Shown: piece after piece, positions 53,662 through 63,540 of the stretch
Numbering within the stretch: position 1 is the first letter of the stretch
Layout: every line of letters starts with the position of its first letter
From: Gracilimonas sp.
GTDB taxonomy: Bacteria; Bacteroidota; Rhodothermia; Balneolales; Balneolaceae
Direction of reading: 5' to 3'
DNA: 64,000 bases
Assembly (NCBI GenBank): GCA_022450045.1
Contig: JAKURD010000013.1
Coordinates: forward strand, 1 to 64,000
The notes under the pieces: generated by a model
Told to the model about the DNA's origin: nothing
The model's input: the letters and a program-made list of their open reading frames with translations, nothing else
Database searches by the model: none
Made by a program: the position numbers and the translations under genes

Positions 53662-54828
53662 TCAAGACTCAATCGCATTTTTTAGCACAAAACATTCTGA
53701 GCACCGGAGATCATCACAATATGATTTCAATTGATGGATAGCACCCAGTTTCTTACGATATGCTGAGCTGTTGAGGTTTAACGATTTGAATCTTTTAAGT
53801 AAAGATATGGGAATTGGAGTTTTTAACTGCTTCCACCCTGAGAGTGCTTGCTGTGAAAGTTTCTGATGAGCAAATAAATTTCCCAGTACATAGATGGAAG
53901 GCAAAAAAGCTGTTCCGTATAATATTTCAATGCGCGAAGATCTTCGCAAACCTGCCGCTTCAATCCATACTTTCCATACCTCGATTGAGCGGGAAGTGAT
54001 TAAATTTTTGAACGGTTCATTCAAAATCAAAGCCGTAAGTTCTACAGCTTCTGTTATTCTCTGTTTTGGATGATTTGCCGGGCGAACTGACTTTAAGTTC
54101 CAGCGAATATCAGAACCATCATTATTGAGACCCGCAATGCTGAAAGCACATTCTATTCCCTCTTTTACAGAAGTGCCCGACCATTCCTTAAGCAATTGAC
54201 GTGCGGTTTCCTGCATCGGTTCTCTGTTGTGAGCAATCCCAAGCCCATCCCATAATGATAGGATCAATGCATCTTTCCATGCTTTTGATGGAAGTTTTTC
54301 CGGATCGTAAAAGCGCAGAATATCATTCGATTTCTTTTCGAAATATTCAATATGTGCTTTTTCAATTTGTTGAAGGAATGCTTCTTCAGATATAAAGCTG
54401 ACGCTTCTGCTGCAAGGCAGGGCTTCAGGATCTTCAAATCCCTTTAGAAACAGCCTCAACTGTTTTGGCAAGTATGGTATCAAGTTCAGAGTATAAGGAG
54501 TGCTTCCATTACGTGTCATAACCGATTGGGGATTTCCGTCAGTAACAACATGTAAAATTACAGTATTGAAGTTGGCATCATCCTGGTGATCATGGGCGTT
54601 CCACCCCTTGCTTTTCACATGAATTTCCACATCCCCGTGCCATATAATATTATCGACCTCAATAGCTGCTTGTGTAAAATCGGGCCCGTCAGTGGTATTT
54701 AATATACCCTGTTTTATGATATTTAATGATCTGCCGCATGTGGTTTTAAGATCCGTGAAATCAAACAGCAGATTTTCCCATATCCATTGTAAAAAAGCTT
54801 CTGAATGTTGAAATCCAGACTTATCCAT
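53662..54828 (-). CDS. DUF2851 family protein
   Basis: 388 residues. N-terminal GPDF and WHGDVEIHVKSKGWNAHDHQDDANFNTVILHVV, then a long helical part; both fit DUF2851, a conserved Bacteroidota family of unknown function with a PD-(D/E)XK-like start. No signal peptide. Overlaps the upstream YtxH-type gene by 8 bp, so they form an operon. Confidence 0.85.
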   Translation of the reverse strand: MDKSGFQHSEAFLQWIWENLLFDFTDLKTTCGRSLNIIKQGILNTTDGPDFTQAAIEVDNIIWHGDVEIHVKSKGWNAHDHQDDANFNTVILHVVTDGNPQSVMTRNGSTPYTLNLIPYLPKQLRLFLKGFEDPEALPCSRSVSFISEEAFLQQIEKAHIEYFEKKSNDILRFYDPEKLPSKAWKDALILSLWDGLGIAHNREPMQETARQLLKEWSGTSVKEGIECAFSIAGLNNDGSDIRWNLKSVRPANHPKQRITEAVELTALILNEPFKNLITSRSIEVWKVWIEAAGLRRSSRIEILYGTAFLPSIYVLGNLFAHQKLSQQALSGWKQLKTPIPISLLKRFKSLNLNSSAYRKKLGAIHQLKSYCDDLRCSECFVLKNAIES

Positions 54829-55099
54829 GCTTTGTTATTTCTTCGATCTCTTCCTCTTCGGAAAAATCGAGATTCTCCGTTGCCGCATAAAGATCGGGAA
54901 ACGTATCCTCCACAGTTTTTTTGATCCCCTTTGAAACCTGGTCTATTCTCATTTCACCGTCTTTTTTAAGCTTACGGCCTTGAACTTCCAGCCAGCGCAG
55001 GTTTTCTTTTCCACTTTTTGGGGTTAATAACAAGCCGGCTATTACACCTCCGGCAAAAGCTGTTGCTCCAAATAATAATGCTCCAATTCCTCTTTTCAT
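54821..55099 (-). CDS. YtxH-like small membrane protein
   Basis: 92 residues: one membrane helix at the N-terminus (GALLFGATAFAGGVIAGLLLTPKSGKE), then a helical amphipathic region and an acidic end. Typical YtxH/gas-vesicle-like layout (hydrophobic start, LLxPxSGxE motif). Stress-related role is suggested for relatives. First gene of the two-gene unit, divergent from the phosphoribosyltransferase operon. Confidence 0.75.
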   Translation of the reverse strand: MKRGIGALLFGATAFAGGVIAGLLLTPKSGKENLRWLEVQGRKLKKDGEMRIDQVSKGIKKTVEDTFPDLYAATENLDFSEEEEIEEITKHG

Positions 55100-55218
55100 G
55101 GTTCTCTCTTTAAGGTTGAGGTTAACGCTGTTAAGATACGAATTTTCCTATCGTTTTTCGTTATTTTTTAACACTGAGTATATAAAATTGTACCTTCTTC
55201 TGAAATTAAAAGTAACCG

Positions 55219-55716
55219 ATGAAAAAGCAAATAACATTGATGGACCGCCCCCGGATGCAGCGTACCCTGCATCGTATAGCAATACAGGTTTGGGAGCGCA
55301 TGGGAAACGATAAAGAATTGGTGATCATTGGCCTTAATGAAAGAGGGTATGCAATAGCTTTGGAACTTTTGGGGAATATTGCTGATTTATTGGGCAAGGA
55401 TATATCAGCGCATCGGTATGAAGTAAGTGGAAACAGTTCTGAAACTCCATTGCCGGATTGCAACGATAAGTTCGTTTTACTTGTGGATGATGTGATCTTT
55501 TCAGGAAAAACCATGTTTGACGCTCTTTCAACCATCTGCAGTATGTACGAACCTGACATTATTGAAATTGCCGTATTGATAGACCGCGGCCACCGCAAAT
55601 ATCCGTTACTTACGCATATGTCCGGAATCACTGTCCCCACTAAAGCCGGAGAACATATTGAGGTCATGCTGAAAGATTCAAAACTCAAAGAAGCTATACT
55701 TTTCAAAAACACGTAA
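55219..55716 (+). CDS. phosphoribosyltransferase (PyrR-like)
   Basis: 165 residues. Type I PRTase core with the PRPP loop FVLLVDDVIFSGKT at about 85-97, flanked by strands typical of PyrR/UPRT-like proteins (VLIDRGHRKYPLL). PyrR binds pyr mRNA as a regulator in some bacteria and has uracil phosphoribosyltransferase activity; no pyr genes are adjacent, except pyrF 7 kb away. First gene of an operon with the DUF3078 and decarboxylase genes. Confidence 0.8.
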   Translation: MKKQITLMDRPRMQRTLHRIAIQVWERMGNDKELVIIGLNERGYAIALELLGNIADLLGKDISAHRYEVSGNSSETPLPDCNDKFVLLVDDVIFSGKTMFDALSTICSMYEPDIIEIAVLIDRGHRKYPLLTHMSGITVPTKAGEHIEVMLKDSKLKEAILFKNT

Positions 55717-55727
55717 TTAAATAAACA

Positions 55728-56603
55728 ATGAAAGCATTTTTACATTCTACGATCGCAATATTAATGTTAATGATATGCAGTATATCTGCCTCTGCTCAAA
55801 ATATTTCTATTCCTGATACCCTGAAAGGGTGGGATCAAAGCTGGGTGGCAAGTTTAAACGGCTCCCAGGCGGCATATAACAATTGGTCCCAGGGTGGTGT
55901 CAGTTCTATAAGTGGAACAGGATCGTCTATCTTTACCGTCTATTACAAGCAAGGGCAATTCAGCTACGGGTTCAGAACCAATTTGAAGTATGGGCAATCT
56001 AATATCAAGGGGCAGGGTGTTCGAAAAACCGACGATTTGATCTCGATTCGGAATCGCTTTAACTATACTTTTAGAGAAGATGGAACCCTTTCCGGCTATG
56101 GCACCATTAATTTCAGAACCCAGTTTGACCAAGGTTTTGAATATGCTACCGAAGAGGGACAGCCGGATGTTCTGATCTCAAATTTTTTCGCGCCGGCTTA
56201 TTTAAGTGAAGGCATTGGTATTGCCTACGACCCTGTACCGGCGTTTACTTTTGAAGCGGGTTTAGGACTTAAACAAACCTTTGTAACCGATGATGACCTT
56301 GCTGTCAATTACGGGCTTGATGCCGGAGATAATTTCAGATCTGAGGGTGGTCTGACTACGGGAATAAACTTCGAGAAAGAGATTTTTGAAGATATCCTGT
56401 ATGCAAGTTCGGTAGAAACATTTACAAATTTCCTGATTCCTATAAACGAAACTGATATATTCTGGTCTAATGAACTGATCGGCCAGATCAACAGTATTGT
56501 AAGTGCTTCGTTTCAGTTTGAGCTCCGATACGATAATGACTTTTCCAATGAAATCCAGCTTAAACAAGTTCTTTCTGCAGGCGTTTCAGTAAATCTCTAT
56601 TAA
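55728..56603 (+). CDS. secreted DUF3078 family protein
   Basis: 291 residues with a signal peptide (MKAFLHSTIAILMLMICSISASA). The rest is beta-rich with GWDQSWVASLNGSQAAYNNWSQGGVSSISGTGS and ends LKQVLSAGVSVNLY, as in outer-membrane beta-barrel proteins of DUF3078. Starts 11 bp after the PRTase gene; its stop overlaps the next start (TAATG). Function unknown. Confidence 0.85.
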   Translation: MKAFLHSTIAILMLMICSISASAQNISIPDTLKGWDQSWVASLNGSQAAYNNWSQGGVSSISGTGSSIFTVYYKQGQFSYGFRTNLKYGQSNIKGQGVRKTDDLISIRNRFNYTFREDGTLSGYGTINFRTQFDQGFEYATEEGQPDVLISNFFAPAYLSEGIGIAYDPVPAFTFEAGLGLKQTFVTDDDLAVNYGLDAGDNFRSEGGLTTGINFEKEIFEDILYASSVETFTNFLIPINETDIFWSNELIGQINSIVSASFQFELRYDNDFSNEIQLKQVLSAGVSVNLY

Positions 56604-57940
56604 TGAACGCTTCCTCCAAAAACATCTTAGATAATTCCCTTACCACTTTAAAAGAGTGGCAAGACTCTTTTGGAGAATGGAGGCAGGACCCAACACTTGA
56701 AGTTTCTAATGAAAGGATTGAAGCCACTTTTAATCGACTGGCTCAGCGACTGAAATGTAATTTCCCTTTTCACCATCCTGTCTATGCCGGGCAAATGCTA
56801 AAACCACCCCACCCATTAACCTGGGCTGCCTATGCAATGGCCATGAGTATCAACCCAAATAATCATGCGCTCGATGGCGGACCTCCTTCCTCAGAAATGG
56901 AGAAAGAAGCTTTAACTGAACTAGCTCATTTTTTTGGCTATGGGGATGAATTTTTGGGACATCTTACTGCCAGCGGCACCATCGCAAACCTGGAAGCACT
57001 TTGGGTAGCCCGGGAATCTCATCCCGATAAAAAGATCGCCTTCTCACCACATGCACATTACACCCATGAACGAATGTGCTCTGTTTTAAGGATAGAAGGA
57101 GTTAAGATTCCGGTTTTTGAAGACGGAGCTTTTGATCTGAGTTCCATTAATGCTGACGATATCGGGACTATTGTAGTCACCTTAGGTACCACGGGGCTTG
57201 GAGAGGTGGAGCCACTTGATCAAATTTTACCATGGGCAAAGGAGTATGGGATAAGAGTTCACATTGATGCTGCTTATGGAGGTTTTTTCAGAACATTGAA
57301 AGACACTGATCTGATCGATGGAACTTCTTGGGAATTAATGGAACACGCCGATAGTATCGTTGTTGACCCTCACAAGCACGGACTTCAGCCTTATGGTTGC
57401 GGATGTGTTTTATTTAAAGATCCTGCTGTCGGAAAATTTTATAAGCATGATTCTCCTTATACCTATTTCACTTCCGAAGATCTGCATCTTGGAGAGATCA
57501 GCCTGGAATGTTCAAGAGCAGGAGCGGCAGCAGTCGCACTTTGGGCTACACTTCAACTATTCCCATTGAAAGAGAAAGAAGGATTTGGGCCAATCCTTGG
57601 CAAATGCCGTAATGCTGCTCTTAAAATGTATGAACTGACCGACTCGAGTTCAAAATTTAAACCTTTCAAAAAGCCTGAGCTTGATATCCTTGGGTATTTC
57701 CCATCCGGTGTAACCACAACTTCTGAGATCTCTTCAAAATCTAAAGAAATCTTTGATAATGGTATGAAGGATCGGTCTTTTTATCTTTCCTTGTATCGAA
57801 TTCCGGCAGAGGTTTTTACTAAACTTCATCCCGAATTTGAAGTTGACTCCGAATATGTTACGATCTTAAGAAGTGTATTTATGAAACCTGAGCATGAAGC
57901 ATTCATACCTGAGCTTTTGGAGCGTATCGGGCAGGTATAG
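56603..57940 (+). CDS. PLP-dependent amino acid decarboxylase (group II)
   Basis: 445 residues. Group II decarboxylase fold: GHLTASGTIANLEALWVARE, HYTHERMCSVL, HIDAAYGG (PLP Asp), DPHKHGLQPYGCG with the PLP Lys at about 257, and SRAGAAAVALW. Homologues act on tyrosine, aspartate, glutamate or phenylalanine; the exact substrate cannot be given. It starts with a one-base overlap (TAATG) after the DUF3078 gene. Confidence 0.85.
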   Translation: MNASSKNILDNSLTTLKEWQDSFGEWRQDPTLEVSNERIEATFNRLAQRLKCNFPFHHPVYAGQMLKPPHPLTWAAYAMAMSINPNNHALDGGPPSSEMEKEALTELAHFFGYGDEFLGHLTASGTIANLEALWVARESHPDKKIAFSPHAHYTHERMCSVLRIEGVKIPVFEDGAFDLSSINADDIGTIVVTLGTTGLGEVEPLDQILPWAKEYGIRVHIDAAYGGFFRTLKDTDLIDGTSWELMEHADSIVVDPHKHGLQPYGCGCVLFKDPAVGKFYKHDSPYTYFTSEDLHLGEISLECSRAGAAAVALWATLQLFPLKEKEGFGPILGKCRNAALKMYELTDSSSKFKPFKKPELDILGYFPSGVTTTSEISSKSKEIFDNGMKDRSFYLSLYRIPAEVFTKLHPEFEVDSEYVTILRSVFMKPEHEAFIPELLERIGQV

Positions 57941-57986
57941 TTAGTTGAGCTTCAAGTTTTAACTTTGAACACCTTTTAAAGACACA

Positions 57987-58655
57987 ATGGTAATGAATAT
58001 TTTTAAACTCATATTCCACCACGACCAGCGACTTGACAAACTCGCCGAACGTAATACCCGTGATAATTCCAGGCAAATGGAAACTTCGCTGGAGGATTTT
58101 ATGAAGCCTGATCCTACTTATTCCAGGTTTTATTTTACCGGAACCGATCTATCTGAAGAGCGTTTTGGACTTAACACGCTTTCCGCTTATGATGAAGTGA
58201 TCAGCGCTTTGGAAATTGCTTTTACTGATAAGAACATCTTCACATACAAAACCCAATTTCCCTCTATTCAAAAAGCTATTCAGGATCTGGAAATGGGCGA
58301 AGTTTTCCTTCTCACAGATAAGGATGAAGTCCAACTCTATATAGCTGCTTTGCATATTGATGTAAACTCCAATGTTGGGCATCTGAAGGAAGAATTGAAA
58401 GAAGCACTGGAGGCAGGCCATATTGTAGTGTATAAGGACCAGGCTAAAGACGGTTTTGACCTGCACATGTTCTCCAAAAAGAATGTATATCGTGAGATGT
58501 TCTTTCCCCTTCAAAAATTAGTTCCGGAAGCCTTTCGCTTTTTCAGCATTAACGGAAAGAAATTCAGGTCGGAACGCCATTTCTATTTCGAGACCTGGAC
58601 GCTGGAAAAACCTCCCCACGGTTTTGAAGAAGTCCACCCTGAGACGGTTTTGTAG
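57987..58655 (+). CDS. protein of unknown function
   Basis: 222 residues (or 220 if the Met at 57993 is used). No signal peptide or membrane segment. A mixed alpha/beta composition with helices at about 70-105 and 125-145, and a late basic segment (NGKKFRSERHFYFETWTLEKPP). It lies 46 bp after the decarboxylase gene and probably ends that operon. No family recognised. Confidence 0.55.
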   Translation: MVMNIFKLIFHHDQRLDKLAERNTRDNSRQMETSLEDFMKPDPTYSRFYFTGTDLSEERFGLNTLSAYDEVISALEIAFTDKNIFTYKTQFPSIQKAIQDLEMGEVFLLTDKDEVQLYIAALHIDVNSNVGHLKEELKEALEAGHIVVYKDQAKDGFDLHMFSKKNVYREMFFPLQKLVPEAFRFFSINGKKFRSERHFYFETWTLEKPPHGFEEVHPETVL

Positions 58656-58683
58656 TGTTACGGTGTCGCACACTAATACTATA

Positions 58684-61600
58684 CTACTTATCAACTCCGG
58701 GAACTCCCAAAGGCTCATTATTCTGCCACCAAAACGTGGGTAGTTCTTTCTGGGTCGGGGATACCTCATTCAGGGTTTCCGCTTCGTACATATATCCATT
58801 TTTCATGATGTAGCGGATGTCTTTGGAATTGCGGATGTTTTCCAGGGGATTCGAATTCAGGATCAGAAGATCAGCCAATTTTCCTTCTTCTATGGTTCCG
58901 AGATCGGTATCCAATCCAATGGCTTCGGCTCCCTGTATAGTGGCTACTTTCAGGATATCATGTTCGGATATACCTCCGGCCTGCATCGCCCACAACTCCC
59001 AATGATAACCAAGTCCCTGAAGCTGTCCGTGACTTCCAACACCCGCGCGGCCGCCCGCTTCAACCAGGTCTTTCACAAATACAGATTGCTCCTCAAATAC
59101 ATGTTCCTCCTCCATAAACCACCCTGCATTACGTCGCCGTGTTCTCTCATCTAAATTTTGATGGGGCATAAATCGTTGCAGCTTAAGCTCGTCGTGTGGA
59201 CGTTCTGTAGCATAATAATAGTTCTCTGCCCACGGGCCGCCATACGCGACCAGCAATGTTGGCGTGTAAACCGTTCTTGAAAAAGCCACCAAATCAATAA
59301 CATCTTGATACAATGGGAATACCGGGAATGAATGCTCATGTCCGGGATACCCATCGATCACCTGTGTGAGGTTTTCTTTAAAGTCGAGCGAGCCTTCGGT
59401 GGTTGGCATAAGCTCTTGTTCTTTGGCAGCCTGAATGATCCACTGCCGCTGCTCACGATTTCCGGCTCCATACATCTTGATGGTTTTCGTGTCGTAATAT
59501 TCGCTATAACGCTTAAGTACTTTTCTGGCATGCTCAAGGTCTTTGATATTCTCACTGCTAAAAACCCCAGGCCCGGTAGAGTACACTCTTGGGCCAAGCA
59601 GTTTTCCGGCATGTACCAGATCCTGATAGGTCAGTACATCCGTAGTCGCCGTTTGCGGGTCTCTTGTAGTGATAACGCCGTACGCCAGATTCGTCAGGTA
59701 GCTCCAAAATTCACCACGGTGCAAATTCACAGGATGACGAAAGTGCGCATGTGTATCCACAAATCCCGGAATGATGGTCTTTCCCGAAACATCTTTGAGC
59801 TCTGCGCCCGATGGTATCTGAACTTCACCCCGTGCTCCAATCCCGGTAATACGATTGTTTTCGATCAGGAGGTCAGCATTTTCGATGATCTCGTCGCCGT
59901 TCATTGTGATAACCGTTGCACCGCGAAGTACCAAAACACCTTCCGGAATATCACGATCGGCCATAACACTTATCTCAATTTCCTGTGGTTTGTAGGCTTC
60001 CTCTTTTTCATCTTCTTTTTCTTCATTCTCATCCTCTTCATCAGAGCCAGGCTCTTCGGTTTCTTCCGCAATTTCCTTGGCGGCCTCTACGCTATCTTTG
60101 TAAGCTTTTTCCTCCTCAAAATCGTAGATCACATGTGCGTTACCAATTGACCAATGAACACGACTGGCATCCCAACTCCATGCCGGAAACTGCCCCCCAA
60201 TATCCGTTAGCTTAGTGTTTGGAAAAGCACTTGAAGAACCTCCTACAGTTATTATGGGCGCATCTCCGCCAACCTGAGGTACAGTTACCACAAAGAGATC
60301 GGTACTTATCTGAGCCAGCGCCTGATCACCTTCCGGAGCCATGCGGATCCAGGATGCCCTTCCGCCACCACTTCGGGTTATTTCCAGATGTTCTTTCTCA
60401 TCGGTCCCATCCCAGCGAATAGAAGTCAATCCGCTCCGGCTTGAAAGATAGATCCGATCTGATCCTTTCACAAAGTGAGGGTTGGATCGCCCGTTGGTGT
60501 AGGTGATGAAGTTATTCTCACTTCCATCCGAGTCGATCCAAACAAGATCACTGGTTCCCTGAAACGCCGAACGCCGCGTGGCATTTCGGAAATCCTGAGG
60601 CTGCCCTTTGATCAAAACAATGCAATCGCCGGCGTTATTCCAAACCGGATCCTGAAATACCCCTTCCTCTTCATTCAATTGCTGCAGTCGCCGGCCACTT
60701 GGTCGAATTTTATACAGTTTCCCGGTTTCCGGAGTCCAGGTTACAAAAGCGATCCATTCGCCGTCAGGTGACCAAACCGGTTGTGCCTGTGTTTCATCGA
60801 GTTCTACCAGTTTGCGAGGTTCTCCATCCGGCAACTCCACAGTGTAGATCTCATTCAAAGCAGTAAATGCAATTTTACTTCCGTCAGGAGACGGCACCGC
60901 ATCCCGGATCTGAGTGATCTCAAACTGAGGGGTATCTTCAATGGGATAATCAAAATCGAGCTCAGGCCCCAGATCAATATTCCCACTTACACGAAACGGT
61001 ATCTCCTCAGCATCTCCGCCATGTATGGGGAGTTTCCAGATCTTGCCTCCGTATGAGGTTACCACAAATTTATTATCAGGGGTGAAAGACATTCCCGGCA
61101 GCACATCCCTCGAAGCTCTCGATTCCTGATCATCATGCTGAACTGGATATGCAAGCCAGCTTTCATCTCCGGTTTCAAGGTTTCGTTTTACCAAACCGGT
61201 GTGTTCATCATGGCGTGTACCGTACACCAGCCACTTGCCATCACTCGAAAGCGTGGCTCGAAATGAAGATCCATACCTGTCACTTTGCGTGGTGATATCA
61301 CCCGTTTCCCGATCGTAAGTTGCAATTTGATACTGTGGAAGTGATGCATTGTAGTTCCAGTTTCCTGACCTTCTGGAGAACCACACGTACCGTTCATCTG
61401 CGCCAAATGCTCCTTCAGTCATACGGAGATTACCGGGCTCATCAACTAAAGGTGTTCCTGAACCGCCATCAATGTGGTACAACCAGATCTTGTGGTTCCC
61501 GGGGTCGTCTTTAGAGGCGATCACATATTTGCCATCCGGTGTCCATTCGGGCGACTGATATTCGTTTTCTTTTCCGCGAGTCAATTGTTCGGTTTCTTCG

Positions 61601-62004
61601 GTTTCAAGATCATAGATCCAAACACCCTCTCCGCCTGAAACATCAGATATAAAAGCTATTTTATTTCCGTCAGGGCTGAACCGGGGCTGGCTGTCAAACT
61701 GCATTCCTTCAGTAATCTGCGTGGCTTCACCGCCTTCCATGGGGATGGTGTAAAGATCTCCTAAAAAGTCGAAGACGACCGTTTTCCCATCGGGACTCAC
61801 ATCCAGTGAGATCCACGAACCTTCTGTAAGATCAAAAGAAAACTCACGACCAGGCTCCAGGGGCAGCTCGTTAAGCTCTTCTGATTCTGTTGAATCTGGT
61901 TCAGCTTCACCATCCTGAGCCCTCACCATTTCGGAGGATAAAAGCATGATGAAAATCATTACAAAAAATTTTAAATAAATGGATATGGCATCGATCAGTC
62001 TCAT
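58684..62004 (-). CDS. secreted TolB-propeller/amidohydrolase fusion protein
   Basis: 1106 residues. Signal peptide, then a long WD40-like/TolB beta-propeller with repeated PDG(K/E) motifs (SPDGKTVVF, TPDGKYVIA, SPDGSKIAF, SPDGEWIAF) up to about 640, an acidic linker (about 650-690), and a C-terminal amidohydrolase domain with HxH GFVDTHAHFRHP (about 745), Lys TKTIKMYGAGN, GHEHSF, and the Asp-like GSHGQL (about 990). Likely a periplasmic imidazolonepropionase-like hydrolase; substrate unknown. Monocistronic. Confidence 0.88.
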   Translation of the reverse strand: MRLIDAISIYLKFFVMIFIMLLSSEMVRAQDGEAEPDSTESEELNELPLEPGREFSFDLTEGSWISLDVSPDGKTVVFDFLGDLYTIPMEGGEATQITEGMQFDSQPRFSPDGNKIAFISDVSGGEGVWIYDLETEETEQLTRGKENEYQSPEWTPDGKYVIASKDDPGNHKIWLYHIDGGSGTPLVDEPGNLRMTEGAFGADERYVWFSRRSGNWNYNASLPQYQIATYDRETGDITTQSDRYGSSFRATLSSDGKWLVYGTRHDEHTGLVKRNLETGDESWLAYPVQHDDQESRASRDVLPGMSFTPDNKFVVTSYGGKIWKLPIHGGDAEEIPFRVSGNIDLGPELDFDYPIEDTPQFEITQIRDAVPSPDGSKIAFTALNEIYTVELPDGEPRKLVELDETQAQPVWSPDGEWIAFVTWTPETGKLYKIRPSGRRLQQLNEEEGVFQDPVWNNAGDCIVLIKGQPQDFRNATRRSAFQGTSDLVWIDSDGSENNFITYTNGRSNPHFVKGSDRIYLSSRSGLTSIRWDGTDEKEHLEITRSGGGRASWIRMAPEGDQALAQISTDLFVVTVPQVGGDAPIITVGGSSSAFPNTKLTDIGGQFPAWSWDASRVHWSIGNAHVIYDFEEEKAYKDSVEAAKEIAEETEEPGSDEEDENEEKEDEKEEAYKPQEIEISVMADRDIPEGVLVLRGATVITMNGDEIIENADLLIENNRITGIGARGEVQIPSGAELKDVSGKTIIPGFVDTHAHFRHPVNLHRGEFWSYLTNLAYGVITTRDPQTATTDVLTYQDLVHAGKLLGPRVYSTGPGVFSSENIKDLEHARKVLKRYSEYYDTKTIKMYGAGNREQRQWIIQAAKEQELMPTTEGSLDFKENLTQVIDGYPGHEHSFPVFPLYQDVIDLVAFSRTVYTPTLLVAYGGPWAENYYYATERPHDELKLQRFMPHQNLDERTRRRNAGWFMEEEHVFEEQSVFVKDLVEAGGRAGVGSHGQLQGLGYHWELWAMQAGGISEHDILKVATIQGAEAIGLDTDLGTIEEGKLADLLILNSNPLENIRNSKDIRYIMKNGYMYEAETLNEVSPTQKELPTFWWQNNEPLGVPGVDK

Positions 62005-62198
62005 AGTATGCTGTTTGTTTTGATGAATGTGGGAAGCTAAAAAATTTAAATGCTCAGCCCAATGCTTTTACAAGTATAAACAAGTCGTTTGGAAAGCGCT
62101 AAAAAGGCACGTAATTCATGGCTTTGGGTTTCATGGCAATTTCATTGTCATAAAATATTAGATATAAGAAATGTTATCTTTCTCAAAAATTTTCATCT

Positions 62199-63038
62199 AT
62201 GACTTTTCTCCAAAAATTAAAAAAATCGGTACTCCGCGCCGGATCGGTATTATGTGTAGGGTTGGATCCCAATCTCGATCTGCTCCCCCAACCGATCAAA
62301 GGCCAATTTAACACGCCTGAAGAACAAGTGGTCTATTTCTGTAAACTGGTGGTCGATTACACTTCCGAATATTGTGCGGCTTTCAAGCTCAATCTCGCTT
62401 TTTTTGAGGCATTAGGATCAAATGGACTTTCAGTTTTAGAAGAAGTCATCAGCCATATACCGGATGATAAGATCATCGTAGCCGATGCGAAGCGCGGAGA
62501 TATAAGCTCTACGGCAGAGCATTACAGAAAGGCTTTCTGGGGTAAATTTAATGTGGATGCCATCACCTTAAATCCACTCATGGGCTTTGATACACTGGAG
62601 GCATTCTCTAAAGATGACACAAAAGGAATTTACGTCCTTACTCTTACCTCTAATACCGGGGCCGCAGATTTTCTTAAAAGACCATTTTTCGGCTTTGACA
62701 TGATGAGTCAGTTTATTGCAGATCAGCTTTATAAAAGATCGTCTGGTTCAAGATCACATTTAGGGATGGTGATTGGGGCCACCCAGGCAGAAGAAGCGGA
62801 ATCCGTTTTATCACATCACCCCAATGGAGCATTATTGATCCCGGGAATTGGTGCTCAGGGAGGATCTATTTCGGAACTTGCAAAAGCACTGAAAGATCAC
62901 AAAGGAATTCCATTGATCAACTCCAGCCGCGGAATCATCTATGCGGGAAAAGATGAAGGTGATTGGCCTGAATATGTAGCTGATGCCGCAAAATCAATGA
63001 AACAGAAATTGAACCAGATCACCCAGCAGTATGTCTAA
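62199..63038 (+). CDS. pyrF: orotidine-5'-phosphate decarboxylase (subfamily 2)
   Basis: 279 residues, the longer subfamily 2 type. [10 protein letters not shown] near 25, catalytic [21 protein letters not shown] (Lys about 97), and [16 protein letters not shown] with the phosphate site. Converts OMP to UMP, last step of pyrimidine synthesis. Overlaps rnhA by 8 bp. Divergent from the amidohydrolase, 194 bp away. Confidence 0.93.
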   Translation: MTFLQKLKKSVLRAGSVLCVGLDPNLDLLPQPIKGQFNTPEEQVVYFCKLVVDYTSEYCAAFKLNLAFFEALGSNGLSVLEEVISHIPDDKIIVADAKRGDISSTAEHYRKAFWGKFNVDAITLNPLMGFDTLEAFSKDDTKGIYVLTLTSNTGAADFLKRPFFGFDMMSQFIADQLYKRSSGSRSHLGMVIGATQAEEAESVLSHHPNGALLIPGIGAQGGSISELAKALKDHKGIPLINSSRGIIYAGKDEGDWPEYVADAAKSMKQKLNQITQQYV

Positions 63039-63474
63039 GAAACCAGAAGTTATAGTTTACACCGACGGAGCCTGCAGCGGGAATCCTGGTTCGGGTGGCT
63101 GGGGGGCCATCCTAAAATGGAATGGGAAGGAAAAAGAATTATCCGGCGGTGATCCTCTTACCACCAATAACCGGATGGAGATGCAGGCAGTCATCGAGGC
63201 GTTGAAAGCTCTAAAAAAACCTTGCGTGGTCAAAATTCACAGTGACAGCGCCCTCATCATTAATGCATTTACTAAGGGCTGGATCGAAAACTGGCAAAAG
63301 AAGGGCTGGCGAAAATCAGACAAAAAACCGGTCGAAAACAAAGAGCTTTGGCAGGACATGCTTGAAGCCATGAAACCCCATGAAGTTGTTTGGGTAAAGG
63401 TGAAAGGACATTCCGGCATTGAATTGAACGAACGAGCAGATCAACTGGCTGTTGCTGAATCGAAGAAATTTTAA
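63031..63474 (+). CDS. rnhA: ribonuclease HI
   Basis: 147 residues. [17 protein letters not shown] (first Asp), [13 protein letters not shown] (Glu), IHSDSALII (Asp) and [15 protein letters not shown] (last Asp and the His) give the complete DEDD active site. Degrades RNA in RNA-DNA hybrids. Starts inside the pyrF stop region, so coupled to it. Confidence 0.95.
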   Translation: MSKKPEVIVYTDGACSGNPGSGGWGAILKWNGKEKELSGGDPLTTNNRMEMQAVIEALKALKKPCVVKIHSDSALIINAFTKGWIENWQKKGWRKSDKKPVENKELWQDMLEAMKPHEVVWVKVKGHSGIELNERADQLAVAESKKF

Positions 63475-63483
63475 GTGAAATAA

Positions 63484-63528
63484 TTTTAAATATTAAATAG
63501 TTAGTGTCTCATTTAACATTTAAAATTA
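63484..63528. repeat. convergent-gene palindrome between rnhA and tsaD
   Basis: TTTTAAATATTAAATAG and a matching ATTTAACATTTAAAA give a short-word stem, similar in style to those at 38213 and 20041. Confidence 0.55.
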
Positions 63529-63540
63529 AGCATTCAACAT